Below are positions 51,233 through 60,576 of a stretch of 64,000 nt of DNA, one piece after another. Origin of the DNA: Crystallibacter sulfonylureivorans_A (GTDB taxonomy: Bacteria > Actinomycetota > Actinomycetes > Actinomycetales > Micrococcaceae); assembly GCF_047607445.1 (NCBI RefSeq), contig NZ_JBLKRT010000019.1, positions 14,276 to 78,275 on the forward strand. Direction: 5' to 3'. The notes beneath the pieces are model-generated. The model worked only from the letters and a program-made list of their open reading frames with translations, was not told where the DNA came from and made no database searches. Each line of letters begins with the position of its first letter. Position 1 is the first letter of the stretch. The position numbers and the translations under genes are program-made.

Positions 51233-52357
51233 TTAGCCGGCGCCTTCGGTTGCCGTGCCCGTCGCCAGGCCGTCTTCGATGCCGCCGAGCGAGACGGTCG
51301 CGCTGATGAGCGTTTCGGTCATCTGCTCCAACACGGTCATGTCGACGTTGTCGATGGTGTCGCAGGCCTCGTGGTAGCACTCGTCGTATTGCTCCCCGGC
51401 CTGCCCGCCGAAAGTGCGCGCCTCGGCCTCGCTCTTGGTCCCCGCGTCACCGGTGAACAGCCCTCCGGCCGGAATCCCGCCGCGCACGAATGCGTCATAG
51501 TCCGAATCCTCGATGAATCCGAACGGCAGCGCCTCGATCCCCTCGCCGCGCAGGATGTCCAGGAAGACCTGTTCGACGGCGCCCGATCCCTCGGGCCCGG
51601 CCTCTGCCTCGCTGTCTGAATCCTCGGTGTTGAAACCGTCGAGGTCGGAGCCGTCGCCGTCGTAGACGAATACCACTCCGTTCGGGGAGCCCACCACGTC
51701 CACGTTCAGGTACGCCACGTGCGCTGCGGCCTCTGCGCCGGAGAGTTCCTCGACGTAGTGTTCCGAGCCGTGCATGCCGTCCTCCTCTCCGCCCCAGAAC
51801 GCGAACCGGATCCGGTCCCGCGGTACCGCGCCCTGCTCCGCGAGCCGCAACGCCACCTCGAGCACCGCCGCGACGCCGCTGCCGTTGTCGTTGAGTCCGG
51901 GCCCTTCCTCGACCGAGTCCAGGTGCGCGCCCAGCACCAGCACGTTCCCGGAACTGCCGCCGGTGTTGGTGTCGGCCAGGATGTTGAACGCGTCCACCGG
52001 GTCGCGCCGGCCATAGCTGAACTCCTGCCGCCGCGGCTCGTACCCCGCCTCGCGCAACTGCTCCTCAACGTATTCCGCGGAAGCCTCGTAGCCCCCGGTG
52101 GCGTCGGCCCGGTTCCCGCCGTTCGCATCCGCCGCCGCCTGCAACGCCTCCAGATGCCGCGTTAGTCCGCTGGGTTGCACCACCTCGCGCACCACCGCCG
52201 GGTCCGGCGGGGCCTCCACGACTACGGGCGACCGCGGTTCCTCCGTGCATGCGGCAAGCCCGCCGACCAGGGCCGCGCACACGGCAACGGTGCACAGCCG
52301 GGCACGGCGACGGGGATGGACTTGGAAATGCTGCGGAACGTTTACTGCACGTTGCAT
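51233..52357 (-). CDS. M28-family metallopeptidase lipoprotein
   Basis: 374 residues. Lipoprotein signal with GGLAAC (Cys37). Zinc ligands of M28 aminopeptidases: His in LGAHLDSVEE, bridging Asp in GLNDNGSGVAA, Glu-Glu in WGGEEDGMHGSEHY, Asp in LNVDVVG and His in CYHEACDT. An acidic insert (DSDSEAEAGPEGSG) is odd but lies in a loop. Probably a membrane-anchored aminopeptidase outside the cell. ATG 52357 follows GGGGG. Confidence 0.9.
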   Translation of the reverse strand: MQRAVNVPQHFQVHPRRRARLCTVAVCAALVGGLAACTEEPRSPVVVEAPPDPAVVREVVQPSGLTRHLEALQAAADANGGNRADATGGYEASAEYVEEQLREAGYEPRRQEFSYGRRDPVDAFNILADTNTGGSSGNVLVLGAHLDSVEEGPGLNDNGSGVAAVLEVALRLAEQGAVPRDRIRFAFWGGEEDGMHGSEHYVEELSGAEAAAHVAYLNVDVVGSPNGVVFVYDGDGSDLDGFNTEDSDSEAEAGPEGSGAVEQVFLDILRGEGIEALPFGFIEDSDYDAFVRGGIPAGGLFTGDAGTKSEAEARTFGGQAGEQYDECYHEACDTIDNVDMTVLEQMTETLISATVSLGGIEDGLATGTATEGAG

Positions 52358-52735
52358 CTCGATTCCCCCAATCCTGCGTGCTGGACGCAGGTCGCTTGTA
52401 TGGCAGACCCGGCCGCGGCCGTCCGCAGCGGATCCGGCGGACGGAGCCGTTGTTACGCCTTGGTGCGGATGATGGAATCCAGCAGGGTTGCCTGCATCAC
52501 CTCCACTGTCAGGCCGGACCATAAGAACCTACTGTGGCCAAACTGTGAAAAAGCTATGGAACAGGACGGCAACGCCGGCGGAATAGGCTCACAGATGGTG
52601 CCCATCTGGCGTTTCGATAGCATCTCCCGAAGACCTGGATCGTTCTAGGCCCTTGATATTGAAGCCCAAAGTCGCTCATCATGTGGCTTCAGAGCGGAAC
52701 GACCGACCGACCCAGCGGGCAAAGCGAGGCAAACG
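52358..52735. other. 378-bp intergenic region
   Basis: Divergent region between the M28 peptidase and the rhodanese gene. I see no gene. A plus-strand TAGGCT lies at 52584-52589 and an A/T-rich patch at 52535-52560; promoters for both flanking genes must be here. No repeat stands out. Confidence 0.5.
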
Positions 52736-53188
52736 GTGAAGCAGCGTCACATCTCCAACGACGACGATGCCGCGACCGGCCAACGAAGTGCAGATCCCAG
52801 CGATTTGTCCGGGACTCTGACGATCGACCAATTACTGCTTGAGAGCCGCATCGGACTTGAGCGCGTTCATGCTTCGGATCTTGAGCGGGAGATGGCAGCG
52901 GGCGCTCTTGTTGTTGACACACGGCCGGTCGATCAGCGGGACCGCGACGGTGAACTTCCGGGTGCGGTCGTCATTGACCGGAACGTGCTCGAGTGGCGGC
53001 TCGATCCTTCCAGCCCCCACCGGCTTCCGATCGCTGGCGACCCCGCGCGGCGGATCGTCGTCGTCTGCAACGAGGGCTACAGCTCCAGCCTCGCCGCACA
53101 CACCTTGCAACTGTTGGGGCTGCCCCGGGCGACCGACCTTATCGGCGGCTTCCAAGCTTGGGCGCTGCTCCGCAAGCAGTCCGACTAG
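52736..53188 (+). CDS. Rhodanese-like domain protein
   Basis: 150 residues. A short N-terminal tail precedes a single rhodanese domain: LVVDTRPVDQRDRDGELPGAV and the active-site loop VVCNEGYSSSLAAHTL with Cys as expected for sulfurtransferase activity. GTG 52736 follows AGCGAGG. Its stop overlaps the stop of the convergent small gene by 4 bases. Confidence 0.85.
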   Translation: MKQRHISNDDDAATGQRSADPSDLSGTLTIDQLLLESRIGLERVHASDLEREMAAGALVVDTRPVDQRDRDGELPGAVVIDRNVLEWRLDPSSPHRLPIAGDPARRIVVVCNEGYSSSLAAHTLQLLGLPRATDLIGGFQAWALLRKQSD

Positions 53189-53436
53189 GACGTGCCTGCA
53201 CTGGCTTCACCCGATAGAAAGGCAGCTGCAGTTGCCTCTGGTTGAAAGCCAGAGAGCCATTCAGCGGCCTCGCTTAAGACACGTCCGGGATCTGATGTCG
53301 CCACAATCACCGAATTCTTGCCCCGCCGTGAAGTGGCGATCATTCGGGCACGAAAGCCGTCGTCGATCGCTTCATGCCAGACACGGATCACCAAAGTCGT
53401 GACAGTAGCTGTTTCGAGAACATCATCGTTTGCCAC
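53185..53436 (-). CDS. Small conserved-looking hypothetical protein
   Basis: 83 residues, GTG start at 53436 with GGAGAGGGG 7 bases upstream. VTTLVIRVWHEAIDDGFRARM and SVIVATSDPGRVLSEAAEWL suggest a compact alpha/beta fold. It converges on the rhodanese gene with overlapping stops. I recognise no function. Confidence 0.65.
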   Translation of the reverse strand: MANDDVLETATVTTLVIRVWHEAIDDGFRARMIATSRRGKNSVIVATSDPGRVLSEAAEWLSGFQPEATAAAFLSGEASAGTS

Positions 53437-53602
53437 GGTTTGCCCCTCTCCCCATCAAATCGGCGTCGGTCACGGACTGTTTCCGACCTGCTGATGTCGA
53501 CCGTAGGCAGTCTGACTATGAGCTGGCTGTGAGAGGTCTGTGGCTTGCTTTGTCCGCAGGTCCTCGTAGGTGCGGTCGGCAGCCATGAGATCGAGACCGG
53601 AG

Positions 53603-54349
53603 TCAGTTTGCCGGTTTGATGACATAGCCAGCACCGCGGACGGTGTGGATCATCGGGGCACGGTCGACGTCGATCTTTTTGCGGAGGTAGGAAATGTACA
53701 GTTCCACCACGTTGGCCTGCCCGCCGAAATCGTAGTCCCAGACCCGGTTCAGAATCTGCGCCTTGCTCACCACGCGGCGGGGATTCTCCATGAGGAACCG
53801 GAGCAGTTCGAACTGCGTTGTGGTGAGCTGGAGGTCCTCCCCGGCGCGGATGACTTCTCGGGTATCCAGATTCATGCTCAGATCTCCGACCACCAGCGTC
53901 GAGCTATCCGCCGCGGCTGCGCCAGAGCGCTGGACGAGCCGGTGCAGCCGGAGCATCACCTCCTCCAGGCTGAACGGCTTCGTGACGTAGTCGTCAGCTC
54001 CGGCGGCCAGACCTGCAATACGGTCAGGCACCGCATCCCTGGCGGTGAGGAAAAGCGCGGGCACGTCTGGCGCGAAGGCACGGATCCGGCCGAGCGCCTC
54101 GACTCCGTCGATACCGGGCATCATGACATCGAGCACCAGGACATCGGGGCGGCGTTCCCGGGCGAGGCGGATCGCGGTGTCGCCGTCGGACGCTACGGAC
54201 ACGTCCCAGCCGACCATCCGCAGGCCCATGCTGACTAACTCGGCGAGACTTGCTTCATCATCCACGACCAGTGCGCGTATCGGCATTCCATCCGGATGCC
54301 GCAGCCGGGGAAGGCTGTCCGCAAAAGAGTGTGTGGGGTTCTCGTTCAT
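53603..54349 (-). CDS. OmpR-family response regulator
   Basis: 248 residues. Receiver with VVDDEASL and phosphoacceptor Asp74 in LVLDVMMPGIDG, K in YVTKPFSL; winged helix with LTTTQFELLRFLMENPRRVVSK and VRGAGYVIKP. It resembles the TcrA/TrcR group. I start at ATG 54349 because AAAGGG is 8 bases before it; ATG 54355 would be too close. It lies downstream of its kinase gene with 51 bases between. Confidence 0.92.
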   Translation of the reverse strand: MNENPTHSFADSLPRLRHPDGMPIRALVVDDEASLAELVSMGLRMVGWDVSVASDGDTAIRLARERRPDVLVLDVMMPGIDGVEALGRIRAFAPDVPALFLTARDAVPDRIAGLAAGADDYVTKPFSLEEVMLRLHRLVQRSGAAAADSSTLVVGDLSMNLDTREVIRAGEDLQLTTTQFELLRFLMENPRRVVSKAQILNRVWDYDFGGQANVVELYISYLRKKIDVDRAPMIHTVRGAGYVIKPAN

Positions 54350-54400
54350 GTGCATGCCCTTTCACCGTCGAGGTTCCGGATGTCTGGAGCGCCGCCCTGG

Positions 54401-56029
54401 TCAGGGGGTATCCGGCAGGATTGTGGACCGGGGACCCGGTTCGGGACCGGGAAGGCGGATGGTGAATTCGGTGTCGCCCGGGCTGCTGCGCACACCAATG
54501 TGACCACCGTGCGCAGCCACAATCGCCGCAGCAATCGACAGACCCAGTCCGTGCGTTCCGCCCGAGCGGGACGCATCCGCCCTGGTAAAGCGCGCAAAGA
54601 TCCGGTCGACGAAATCGGGCGCGATGCCGGGTCCGTTGTCGGCGACGGTGACGACCGCTCCACCGCCCGGATCCTGGGACAGTGAGGTGACCACTGCGGT
54701 TCCGGGGTCGGTGTGCCGGTGCGCGTTCGTCAGCAGGTTGATGAGCGTCTGCCGGAGCTGGCCCTCGTCCCCCCGCACGGTCACCGGCATGTCGGGCAGT
54801 TCCAGTCGCCAGGAATGGGCGGGCGCGGTGACCTGGGCGTCGCTGACGGATTCGATCACGAGCTGGGTCAGATCGACCTCGCTTTCCCTCGGCGGATGGC
54901 CCTCATCCAGTCGTGCCAGCAGCAGCAGGTCCTCGACCAGGGACGTCATCCGTCTGGACTCGGACTCGACTCTTTCCAAGGCCAGCCGGCCGTCCGGGCT
55001 GAGCGTCTCGGTGAGCCGGAGCAGCTCGGAGTAGCCCCGGATCGAGGCCAGCGGTGTCCGGAGCTCGTGGCTGGCGTCGGCCACAAACTGCCGTACGTTG
55101 GTTTCGCTCTGTTGGCGTGCCGCAAGGGCGCTGCCGACATTGTCCAACATGAGGTTGAAGGCCTGACCCACCCGGCCCACTTCCGTCACCGGAAGGGCTG
55201 CGTCCGGGGGAACACGTACGGCCAGGGCAACTTCGCCCTTATCCAGCGGGAGCTCCGAGACTTGGGTGGCGACGGCGGACAAATCCTCCAAAGGTCGCAG
55301 CGTCCGCCGAATGATGACCATGCCCAGCAGCCCCGTGGCGATCAGCCCTGCACCGGACACAATCAGGGTTGTGGCCGTCAGGGAGGCCAGGATGTTCTCC
55401 TTGCCCGCCAGGGGCAGTCCGGTGATGATGGTGCTCCCGTCTTCAGGGTCTCTGTCCGCAACCAGACGGTACTCGCCGACGGAGAGCGTGCGGTTAGTCG
55501 CCGGCTCATTGACCGCCAAAGTGGTGAGGATCGCGATATCCCGCGCAGGCAGGTTCTGCCTTCGCCCGTCTGCGGTGAGCAGCGCCGCGCGTCTGACCTC
55601 ACCATCGCGGATCCGGGCGTTAAGGGTGCCGGCTCCCTGTGCGGGAATGTTCATCATGTCCCGGGAGTCTGCCTCGGGCGCTCCGCGAAATATCATCCCG
55701 AAGCGGATGGCCCGGTTCGAAGCTTCCTCGAGCTGCTGGTCCAACTGACTGGTCAGATAAACACTCATGACCCCATACCCGACAACACCCACCGTGGCGG
55801 ACATGATGGCCAGGAGGGTCAGCGTGGCCAGCAGAAGTTTGCGGCGCAGCGGCCAGGATTTCAGCAGGCCGGGCCGGTGCGGTCCACGTCCGCGACGCTG
55901 TGCTCCGCCGGGTTCAGCCGCAGATCCGCCGGTGTCGGCGCCCGCCCAGGACCACCCCGTTTGGGGTGGCTCGGTCGAGGGCAGCTGCGGAGCCGTCGCC
56001 GGGAAGGGCGGTACTTTGACATTCCGCAT
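54401..56029 (-). CDS. Sensor histidine kinase
   Basis: 542 residues. A long Pro/Gly-rich cytoplasmic head (1-60), transmembrane helices about 64-90 and 215-240, an extracytoplasmic sensor between them, HAMP (240-300), His321 in ADASHELRTPLASIRGY, NLLTNAHRHT, DNGPGI and THGLGLSIAAAIV. It pairs with the regulator at 53603-54349. The ligand is unknown. Confidence 0.93.
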   Translation of the reverse strand: MRNVKVPPFPATAPQLPSTEPPQTGWSWAGADTGGSAAEPGGAQRRGRGPHRPGLLKSWPLRRKLLLATLTLLAIMSATVGVVGYGVMSVYLTSQLDQQLEEASNRAIRFGMIFRGAPEADSRDMMNIPAQGAGTLNARIRDGEVRRAALLTADGRRQNLPARDIAILTTLAVNEPATNRTLSVGEYRLVADRDPEDGSTIITGLPLAGKENILASLTATTLIVSGAGLIATGLLGMVIIRRTLRPLEDLSAVATQVSELPLDKGEVALAVRVPPDAALPVTEVGRVGQAFNLMLDNVGSALAARQQSETNVRQFVADASHELRTPLASIRGYSELLRLTETLSPDGRLALERVESESRRMTSLVEDLLLLARLDEGHPPRESEVDLTQLVIESVSDAQVTAPAHSWRLELPDMPVTVRGDEGQLRQTLINLLTNAHRHTDPGTAVVTSLSQDPGGGAVVTVADNGPGIAPDFVDRIFARFTRADASRSGGTHGLGLSIAAAIVAAHGGHIGVRSSPGDTEFTIRLPGPEPGPRSTILPDTP

Positions 56030-56419
56030 CGGCTGTTTCTCTCACAGGTCGTCGTAAAACGGGTAGGACATGGCCCGGCTGCGAAACCAACAGCCGTTCT
56101 CCTGCGGCCTGTCTCGAATAGTACCTGCGCGGCAGCGGTGCCGGAATGGGTATAGCGGCGCCTGCACCCATCATTGGTGCGGGCTGTTGCTAGAAGCTGT
56201 GACCAACCTGTGATTCAGCTGTCAACAGCTAACGGCACGCTCCACCGATTGCAGCCCGAGGGGCCAGGATTCGGGGTGCTGGTGTACATCCTCGTGACCT
56301 TCCAGGTCATGCCTTTCATGCGCTGAGAGCCGGACGGGCATCGGCACATTGAGTTCCCAGGGCGGCGGGCATACAGTCGGCACCAGCCACCATTGGCACG
56401 GCAGAGACCGGGGGGCAAC
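56030..56419. other. 390-bp divergent intergenic region
   Basis: Between the histidine kinase and the second Rph-like gene. No gene seen. It contains the dyad AGCTGT-CA-ACAGCT (56217-56230) and a CAGC-rich stretch; no rifamycin-associated element is visible here. Confidence 0.45.
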
Positions 56420-59080
56420 ATGGATTCGGCGGGCTCGAACAGGCCGGAGGACGGCCAGAAGCGTTTCGTCATCGATCTGGCCGAGGTTGGGCCAGGGTTG
56501 CTGCCGGCTGTCGGCGGCAAGGGGCTGAATCTTGGCATTCTCGCTGCCGCCGGGCTGCCGGTGCCCGGCGGATTCTGCCTGACGACGGCGGCCTCCCGGG
56601 CGGTGGCTGAGGATCTGGAAGGGCTTTCCGCCGCGCTCGACGCCATGCGCCCGGAGGCGACCCCGGACCTGTTCGAGGCCGCCGCAAGGGTACGCACTCT
56701 CATTCTGGATACTGCGATTCCAATGTCTGTGGCAGATGCGCTCCGTGCCGCCTATGCGGAGCTGGGCGACGATGAACCGGTGGCCGTCCGGTCCTCCGCG
56801 ACGGCAGAAGACCTGCCCGAAGCCAGTTTCGCGGGCCAGCAGGACACCTTCTTGAATGTGGCCGGTATGGATGCATTGCTGGATGCGGTCCGCCGCTGCT
56901 GGGCGTCACTGTGGACGGACCGGGCGGTGGCCTACCGTGCCGCGAACGGGATCGGCCCGCACGAGGTGGGCATCGCCGTCGTCGTCCAACGGATGGTGCA
57001 GGCCGAGGCAGCCGGTGTCCTGTTCACCGCGGACCCGGTAACCGGCACCCGCGGGCAGGCCGTGGTCGACGCCGCCCGGGGGCTCGGGGATGCGGTGGTG
57101 TCCGGCTCCGTAAACCCCGACCATTTTGTGCTGGACACGGCAAGCGGCCGAGTGCTGGAGCGCCGGCCCGGGAACCAGCCGGAGGTGGGGCAGGGACCGG
57201 CTCCCGGGAAATCCGGTGTGACGGACGCGCAGCTGCGTGAGCTGGCCGCGCTGGGCGCCGTTGCCGAGGACGTGTTCGGCGCTCCGCAGGACGTCGAGTG
57301 GGCGGCGGACGCGGCGGGAAAGATCTGGCTGACGCAGTCACGGCCGATCACCACGTTGTACCCAGTGCCCGAGGACATCGACCCGGCCGCGGGAACCCGC
57401 GTGTTTTTGTGCGCCAGCCTCGCCCAGGGACTCGTCAGGCCGATCACGCCCATGGGGTTGGCCCTGTTGCAGCACCTGAGCAGCGCCAACGACAGCGGCT
57501 GGCAGATGCGCGCGGCCGGCATGCGCCCCTACGTCGATCTGACCCCGGTGGTCCGCAGCAAAAGTGGCCGGCGGACCATGCTCAGGATGTTCCGGGTGGC
57601 GGAGGCTCGGTCCGCAGAGCTGCTCCGCACCCTCTATGAAGATCCAAGGTTCTCCGTGGTCCTGGGCTCCCGGTCTCCCAACCTATTTGCCGCCAACGGC
57701 GTCAAGCTGCTGATCCAGCTGGTACCCCGGCTGGCCGAGGCCGTCTGGCGTCCCGAGGCGGCGCTTCGAGGTGTGCGGAGCTTTGCAGAAGAGCTGGATA
57801 AGCTGCTGGAATGTGGCGAGCCCGCTACTGCCGTTCAGCGGATGGACTATGTGGAGCGGATCATGGGCGGGGCCTTCTCGAGCGTCGTGCCGCAGATCAT
57901 CCCGGTCCCTGGCACCGGCTTCGCGCTGCTCGGTGTGGCCAGTTGGCTGCTGCGCGGAATAGCCGCTCCTGGAGAACTGCAGACAGTGCTGCGTGGGTTG
58001 CCCAACAACGTCACCACGGAGATGGACCTGCAACTGTGGCAGCTGGCCTCCGAAGTGCGCGCAGATCCAGCCGCCGCGCAGGTCTTGGCCACGGAGCCCG
58101 CGGACGAGCTGTCCCGCCGGTACGCCGCGGGCGCTCTTCCGCCGGTCCTGCAGGAAAAGCTCGGCGCGTTTCTGACGCGCTTTGGCCACCGGGCGGTCGC
58201 GGAAATCGACCTGGGCATGCCCCGCTGGGGCGAAGACCCGGCCCATCTCCTGGGCGTCATCGCCAACTACCTGCGTGTCACCGATCCGCAGCAGGCACCG
58301 GACGTGCAGTTCGCGCGCGCCGCCGCGCAGGCCGAGGAAAAGGCCGCGGACTTAGTGGCCAGGGCTGCCCTGCACGGCCGACTGCGGGCGGCGATCGTTC
58401 GGTTGGCGCTGCGGCGGGCCCGGCAGCTGTGCGGGCTGCGGGAACAACCGAAGTTCTACCTGGTCGTCATCCTGGCGGCCCTGCGGCGGCAGCTGGCCAC
58501 CGTAGGTGCCGAGCTTGCCAGCTCCGCCCGGATTGCCGAAACCGGCGACATCTTTTTCCTCCAGCCGGACGAGGTGCGGGTGGGGCTGCGTGGGGTGGAT
58601 CTGCACCAGCTGGTGGCCGACCGCCGCCGGGTCTACGAGCGGGAGCTGCGCCGCCGGCTCATTCCACGGCTGTTGCTATCCGACGGCACGGATGTGGAGG
58701 CCGCGGCGGCCCGCGCATCCGGAGCGCCGGCGGCCGGCGGAGAGCCGGGGCCGGTGCTCTCCGGCAGCCCGGCCTCGGCCGGCACCGTCACCGGCAAAGC
58801 CCGGGTGATCCTTGACCCGGTCGGCGCGCATTTGGAGCCGGGCGAAATCCTGGTGGCGCCGTCGACGGACCCCGGCTGGACGCCGCTGTTCCTGACCGCC
58901 GGGGCATTGGTCATGGAGATGGGCGGGATCATTTCGCACGGGGCGGTGGTGGCCCGCGAATACGGCATCCCGGCCGTGGTGGGCGTCCCGGACGCCACCA
59001 TGCGGCTGGTTACCGGTCAGACCATCAGAGTGGACGGCGCCGCCGGAACCATAACTATCGCCGACGAGGGGAATGACTGA
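56420..59080 (+). CDS. Rifampicin-phosphotransferase-like / PEP-utilising enzyme (copy 2)
   Basis: 886 residues with the same domain order as the gene at 12391-15090: ATP-grasp (PAVGGKGLNLGIL, VAVRSSATAEDLPEASFAGQ), helical middle domain, and swivelling His domain MEMGGIISHGAVVAREYG. The two proteins are clearly diverged paralogues. Function as rifampicin phosphotransferase is possible but unproven. ATG 56420 follows CGGGGGG; a TTG at 56393 is an alternative. Confidence 0.78.
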   Translation: MDSAGSNRPEDGQKRFVIDLAEVGPGLLPAVGGKGLNLGILAAAGLPVPGGFCLTTAASRAVAEDLEGLSAALDAMRPEATPDLFEAAARVRTLILDTAIPMSVADALRAAYAELGDDEPVAVRSSATAEDLPEASFAGQQDTFLNVAGMDALLDAVRRCWASLWTDRAVAYRAANGIGPHEVGIAVVVQRMVQAEAAGVLFTADPVTGTRGQAVVDAARGLGDAVVSGSVNPDHFVLDTASGRVLERRPGNQPEVGQGPAPGKSGVTDAQLRELAALGAVAEDVFGAPQDVEWAADAAGKIWLTQSRPITTLYPVPEDIDPAAGTRVFLCASLAQGLVRPITPMGLALLQHLSSANDSGWQMRAAGMRPYVDLTPVVRSKSGRRTMLRMFRVAEARSAELLRTLYEDPRFSVVLGSRSPNLFAANGVKLLIQLVPRLAEAVWRPEAALRGVRSFAEELDKLLECGEPATAVQRMDYVERIMGGAFSSVVPQIIPVPGTGFALLGVASWLLRGIAAPGELQTVLRGLPNNVTTEMDLQLWQLASEVRADPAAAQVLATEPADELSRRYAAGALPPVLQEKLGAFLTRFGHRAVAEIDLGMPRWGEDPAHLLGVIANYLRVTDPQQAPDVQFARAAAQAEEKAADLVARAALHGRLRAAIVRLALRRARQLCGLREQPKFYLVVILAALRRQLATVGAELASSARIAETGDIFFLQPDEVRVGLRGVDLHQLVADRRRVYERELRRRLIPRLLLSDGTDVEAAAARASGAPAAGGEPGPVLSGSPASAGTVTGKARVILDPVGAHLEPGEILVAPSTDPGWTPLFLTAGALVMEMGGIISHGAVVAREYGIPAVVGVPDATMRLVTGQTIRVDGAAGTITIADEGND

Positions 59081-59123
59081 AGCTTTGAGCTTGGCCGCGG
59101 GCATCCCGGCTTTTCCGCACTGA

Positions 59124-59153
59124 GAAACTACTTGCCTTAAGGAAAGTAGTTTC
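59124..59153. promoter_or_regulatory. 30-bp palindromic operator
   Basis: GAAACTACTT (59124) and AAGTAGTTTC (to 59153) surround CCTTAAGG; only one base pair in 15 fails. It is 58 bases before the membrane-protein/HTH operon and overlaps its likely promoter (GATAAG at 59154). Probably the binding site of the HTH protein encoded by the operon's second gene. Confidence 0.7.
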
Positions 59154-59211
59154 GATAAGGTGGGCATAGCGAGCCACCACCGTACCCGCCACCAGGCCAC
59201 AAGGAGCCTCC

Positions 59212-59667
59212 ATGACCGGCATTCCGTCCGACGAACCGCGCCACAGCCTGTATGAGCAACTTCAGGCAGCCGAATCCGGCGGGAGCGGGGGAGAACGCAT
59301 CTCACGCTTCGCGGACCTGGCCGGGGGTCGCTACGCCTGTGCCATGGCGGCTCTGATATCGCTGTACCTGCTGGTGGTTGTCTACATCTACCCACAGGAA
59401 ATTCTGTGGCTGGATATCACCACCACAGTGGTCTTCGTCGCCGGCGTTGTCGGCACATGCATGGGATACGGTCGCCGGCGGCGCGCTTCCAGTCTCGGCT
59501 GGTCCAAGCGCTATTCGGCCGGATTTGCGCTCAGCGTCGGCTTCTTCGCCGTCGGCGTGGCCTTGCTGGATTCTGCGGAAGCGCGGCCTGCCTGGTTCTG
59601 GATTCCCTATGCCGCGCTGACGGGACTGCCCTTGCTGGCCACCGGCCTCACCCGGAACAGCCGATGA
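59212..59667 (+). CDS. Membrane protein of unknown function
   Basis: 151 residues with four transmembrane helices (about 43-60, 66-84, 98-116, 124-142). The N-terminal 40 residues are cytoplasmic. AAGGAG precedes the ATG at 59212. Its stop overlaps the start of the HTH gene, so the two form a small regulated operon. No family function known. Confidence 0.8.
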   Translation: MTGIPSDEPRHSLYEQLQAAESGGSGGERISRFADLAGGRYACAMAALISLYLLVVVYIYPQEILWLDITTTVVFVAGVVGTCMGYGRRRRASSLGWSKRYSAGFALSVGFFAVGVALLDSAEARPAWFWIPYAALTGLPLLATGLTRNSR

Positions 59668-59978
59668 ACACCGATAGTGCCTCGACACACCCCAGGCTGC
59701 TGCTCGACGAATACTTGAGCCTCCCCGTCCGGCTGAGCATTGCCGCCGCTTTGGCCAAGGTTGACGATGCCGAATTTGGCACCGTGCGCGACGCCATCGA
59801 GGTGACCGACCCCGTCCTCAGCAAACAGGTCTCAATCCTTGAGGCAGCCAGCTATGTGGACGTGAGGAAGGGATACGTTGGCAAACGGCCGCGCACTTGG
59901 CTGAGCCTCACCGAAACAGGACGCGCTGCCCTGCAGCGGCATCTGCAAGCCCTGCACGCTCTCATTGCAGACCTGTGA
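59664..59978 (+). CDS. Small winged-helix transcriptional regulator (MarR/ArsR-like, HTH_34 type)
   Basis: 104 residues: LSLPVRLSIAAALAKVDDAEFGTVRDAIEVTDPVLSKQVSILEAA (recognition helix near 50-65) and the wing YVGKRPRTWLSLTETGRAAL. A single-domain regulator with no ligand-binding part. ATG 59664 overlaps the previous stop. Its likely operator is the palindrome at 59124-59153. Confidence 0.85.
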   Translation: MNTDSASTHPRLLLDEYLSLPVRLSIAAALAKVDDAEFGTVRDAIEVTDPVLSKQVSILEAASYVDVRKGYVGKRPRTWLSLTETGRAALQRHLQALHALIADL

Positions 59979-60207
59979 ACTGATCCACCCGCGACTAACT
60001 TGCACCACTCTGACCTTGGCCAGCCGAGCGTTCGCCAGCTGGCCGATTCCACCACTGGCCGGCGCAAGGCTTCTGGCCGCATGCCGCCCGGGAAGTGCCG
60101 CTGCGCCGTGAAGCGACTGCCAGGTGCCGGAACCTCGGGCGCACGCTGGTCCGGACCCGGCGGGCGTAGCCTTGGTCCATAAAAGTCCGCGGGTACAGGA
60201 GGTAAAA

Positions 60208-60414
60208 GTGGCCAACCCAGCCAAGACGTTGAAGCCGACCGCTATTGGCCGGGTCGTTTCGGTGACTACTGCCAACGGCGATGAGTACGTGGGCGCCCTC
60301 GCTGCTTTCCGCGGGAGCAAGGACGGAGAGTCGTTCCTGGTCTACCTTCAGGGGGTTGCACAACCCATTGAAGTGACGGCCGAAGGAACGGTCTCCCTCC
60401 ACCAGCGGGTCTAG
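60208..60414 (+). CDS. Small protein of unknown function
   Basis: 68 residues starting at GTG 60208 behind AGGAGG (60197-60202). It is basic at the start (ANPAKTLKP) and then strand-rich (IGRVVSVTTANGDEYVGALAAF, FLVYLQGVAQPIEV), suggesting a small beta-barrel such as an SH3- or Sm-like fold. No family recognised. A terminator follows. Confidence 0.7.
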   Translation: MANPAKTLKPTAIGRVVSVTTANGDEYVGALAAFRGSKDGESFLVYLQGVAQPIEVTAEGTVSLHQRV

Positions 60415-60436
60415 CGGGCACACCGCCGACCGCTTG

Positions 60437-60467
60437 CCCCGCCGCCGTTGAGGCCGGCGGGGTTTTT
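60437..60467 (+). terminator. Intrinsic terminator
   Basis: CCCCGCCG (60437-60444) and CGGCGGGG (60455-60462), then TTTTT. Confidence 0.85.
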
Positions 60468-60540
60468 GTGCCGGTATCCGGAAACCAACAGACCCCTTCC
60501 GGAGTGAGCCCACCAGACAGGATGAGTACGGGTAGACCTG

Positions 60541-60576
60541 TTGAAATAGTGTGCGTCACACACTATGGTGTGACGC
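60541..60576 (+). promoter_or_regulatory. Promoter with two overlapping operator dyads before padR-like gene
   Basis: TTGAAA (60541-60546), 17 bases, TATGGT (60564-60569), start codon 7 bases later: a leaderless promoter. It overlaps dyad 1, ATAGTGTG/CACACTAT (60546-60553 with 60559-60566), and dyad 2, GCGTCACAC/GTGTGACGC (60553-60561 with 60568-60576), which share the CACAC core. Confidence 0.75.

Noticed and set aside
52175..52648. Open frames across the start of the M28 gene and its upstream region
   Set aside because: Mostly antisense to the M28 signal peptide region, with no ribosome-binding site or recognisable protein character.
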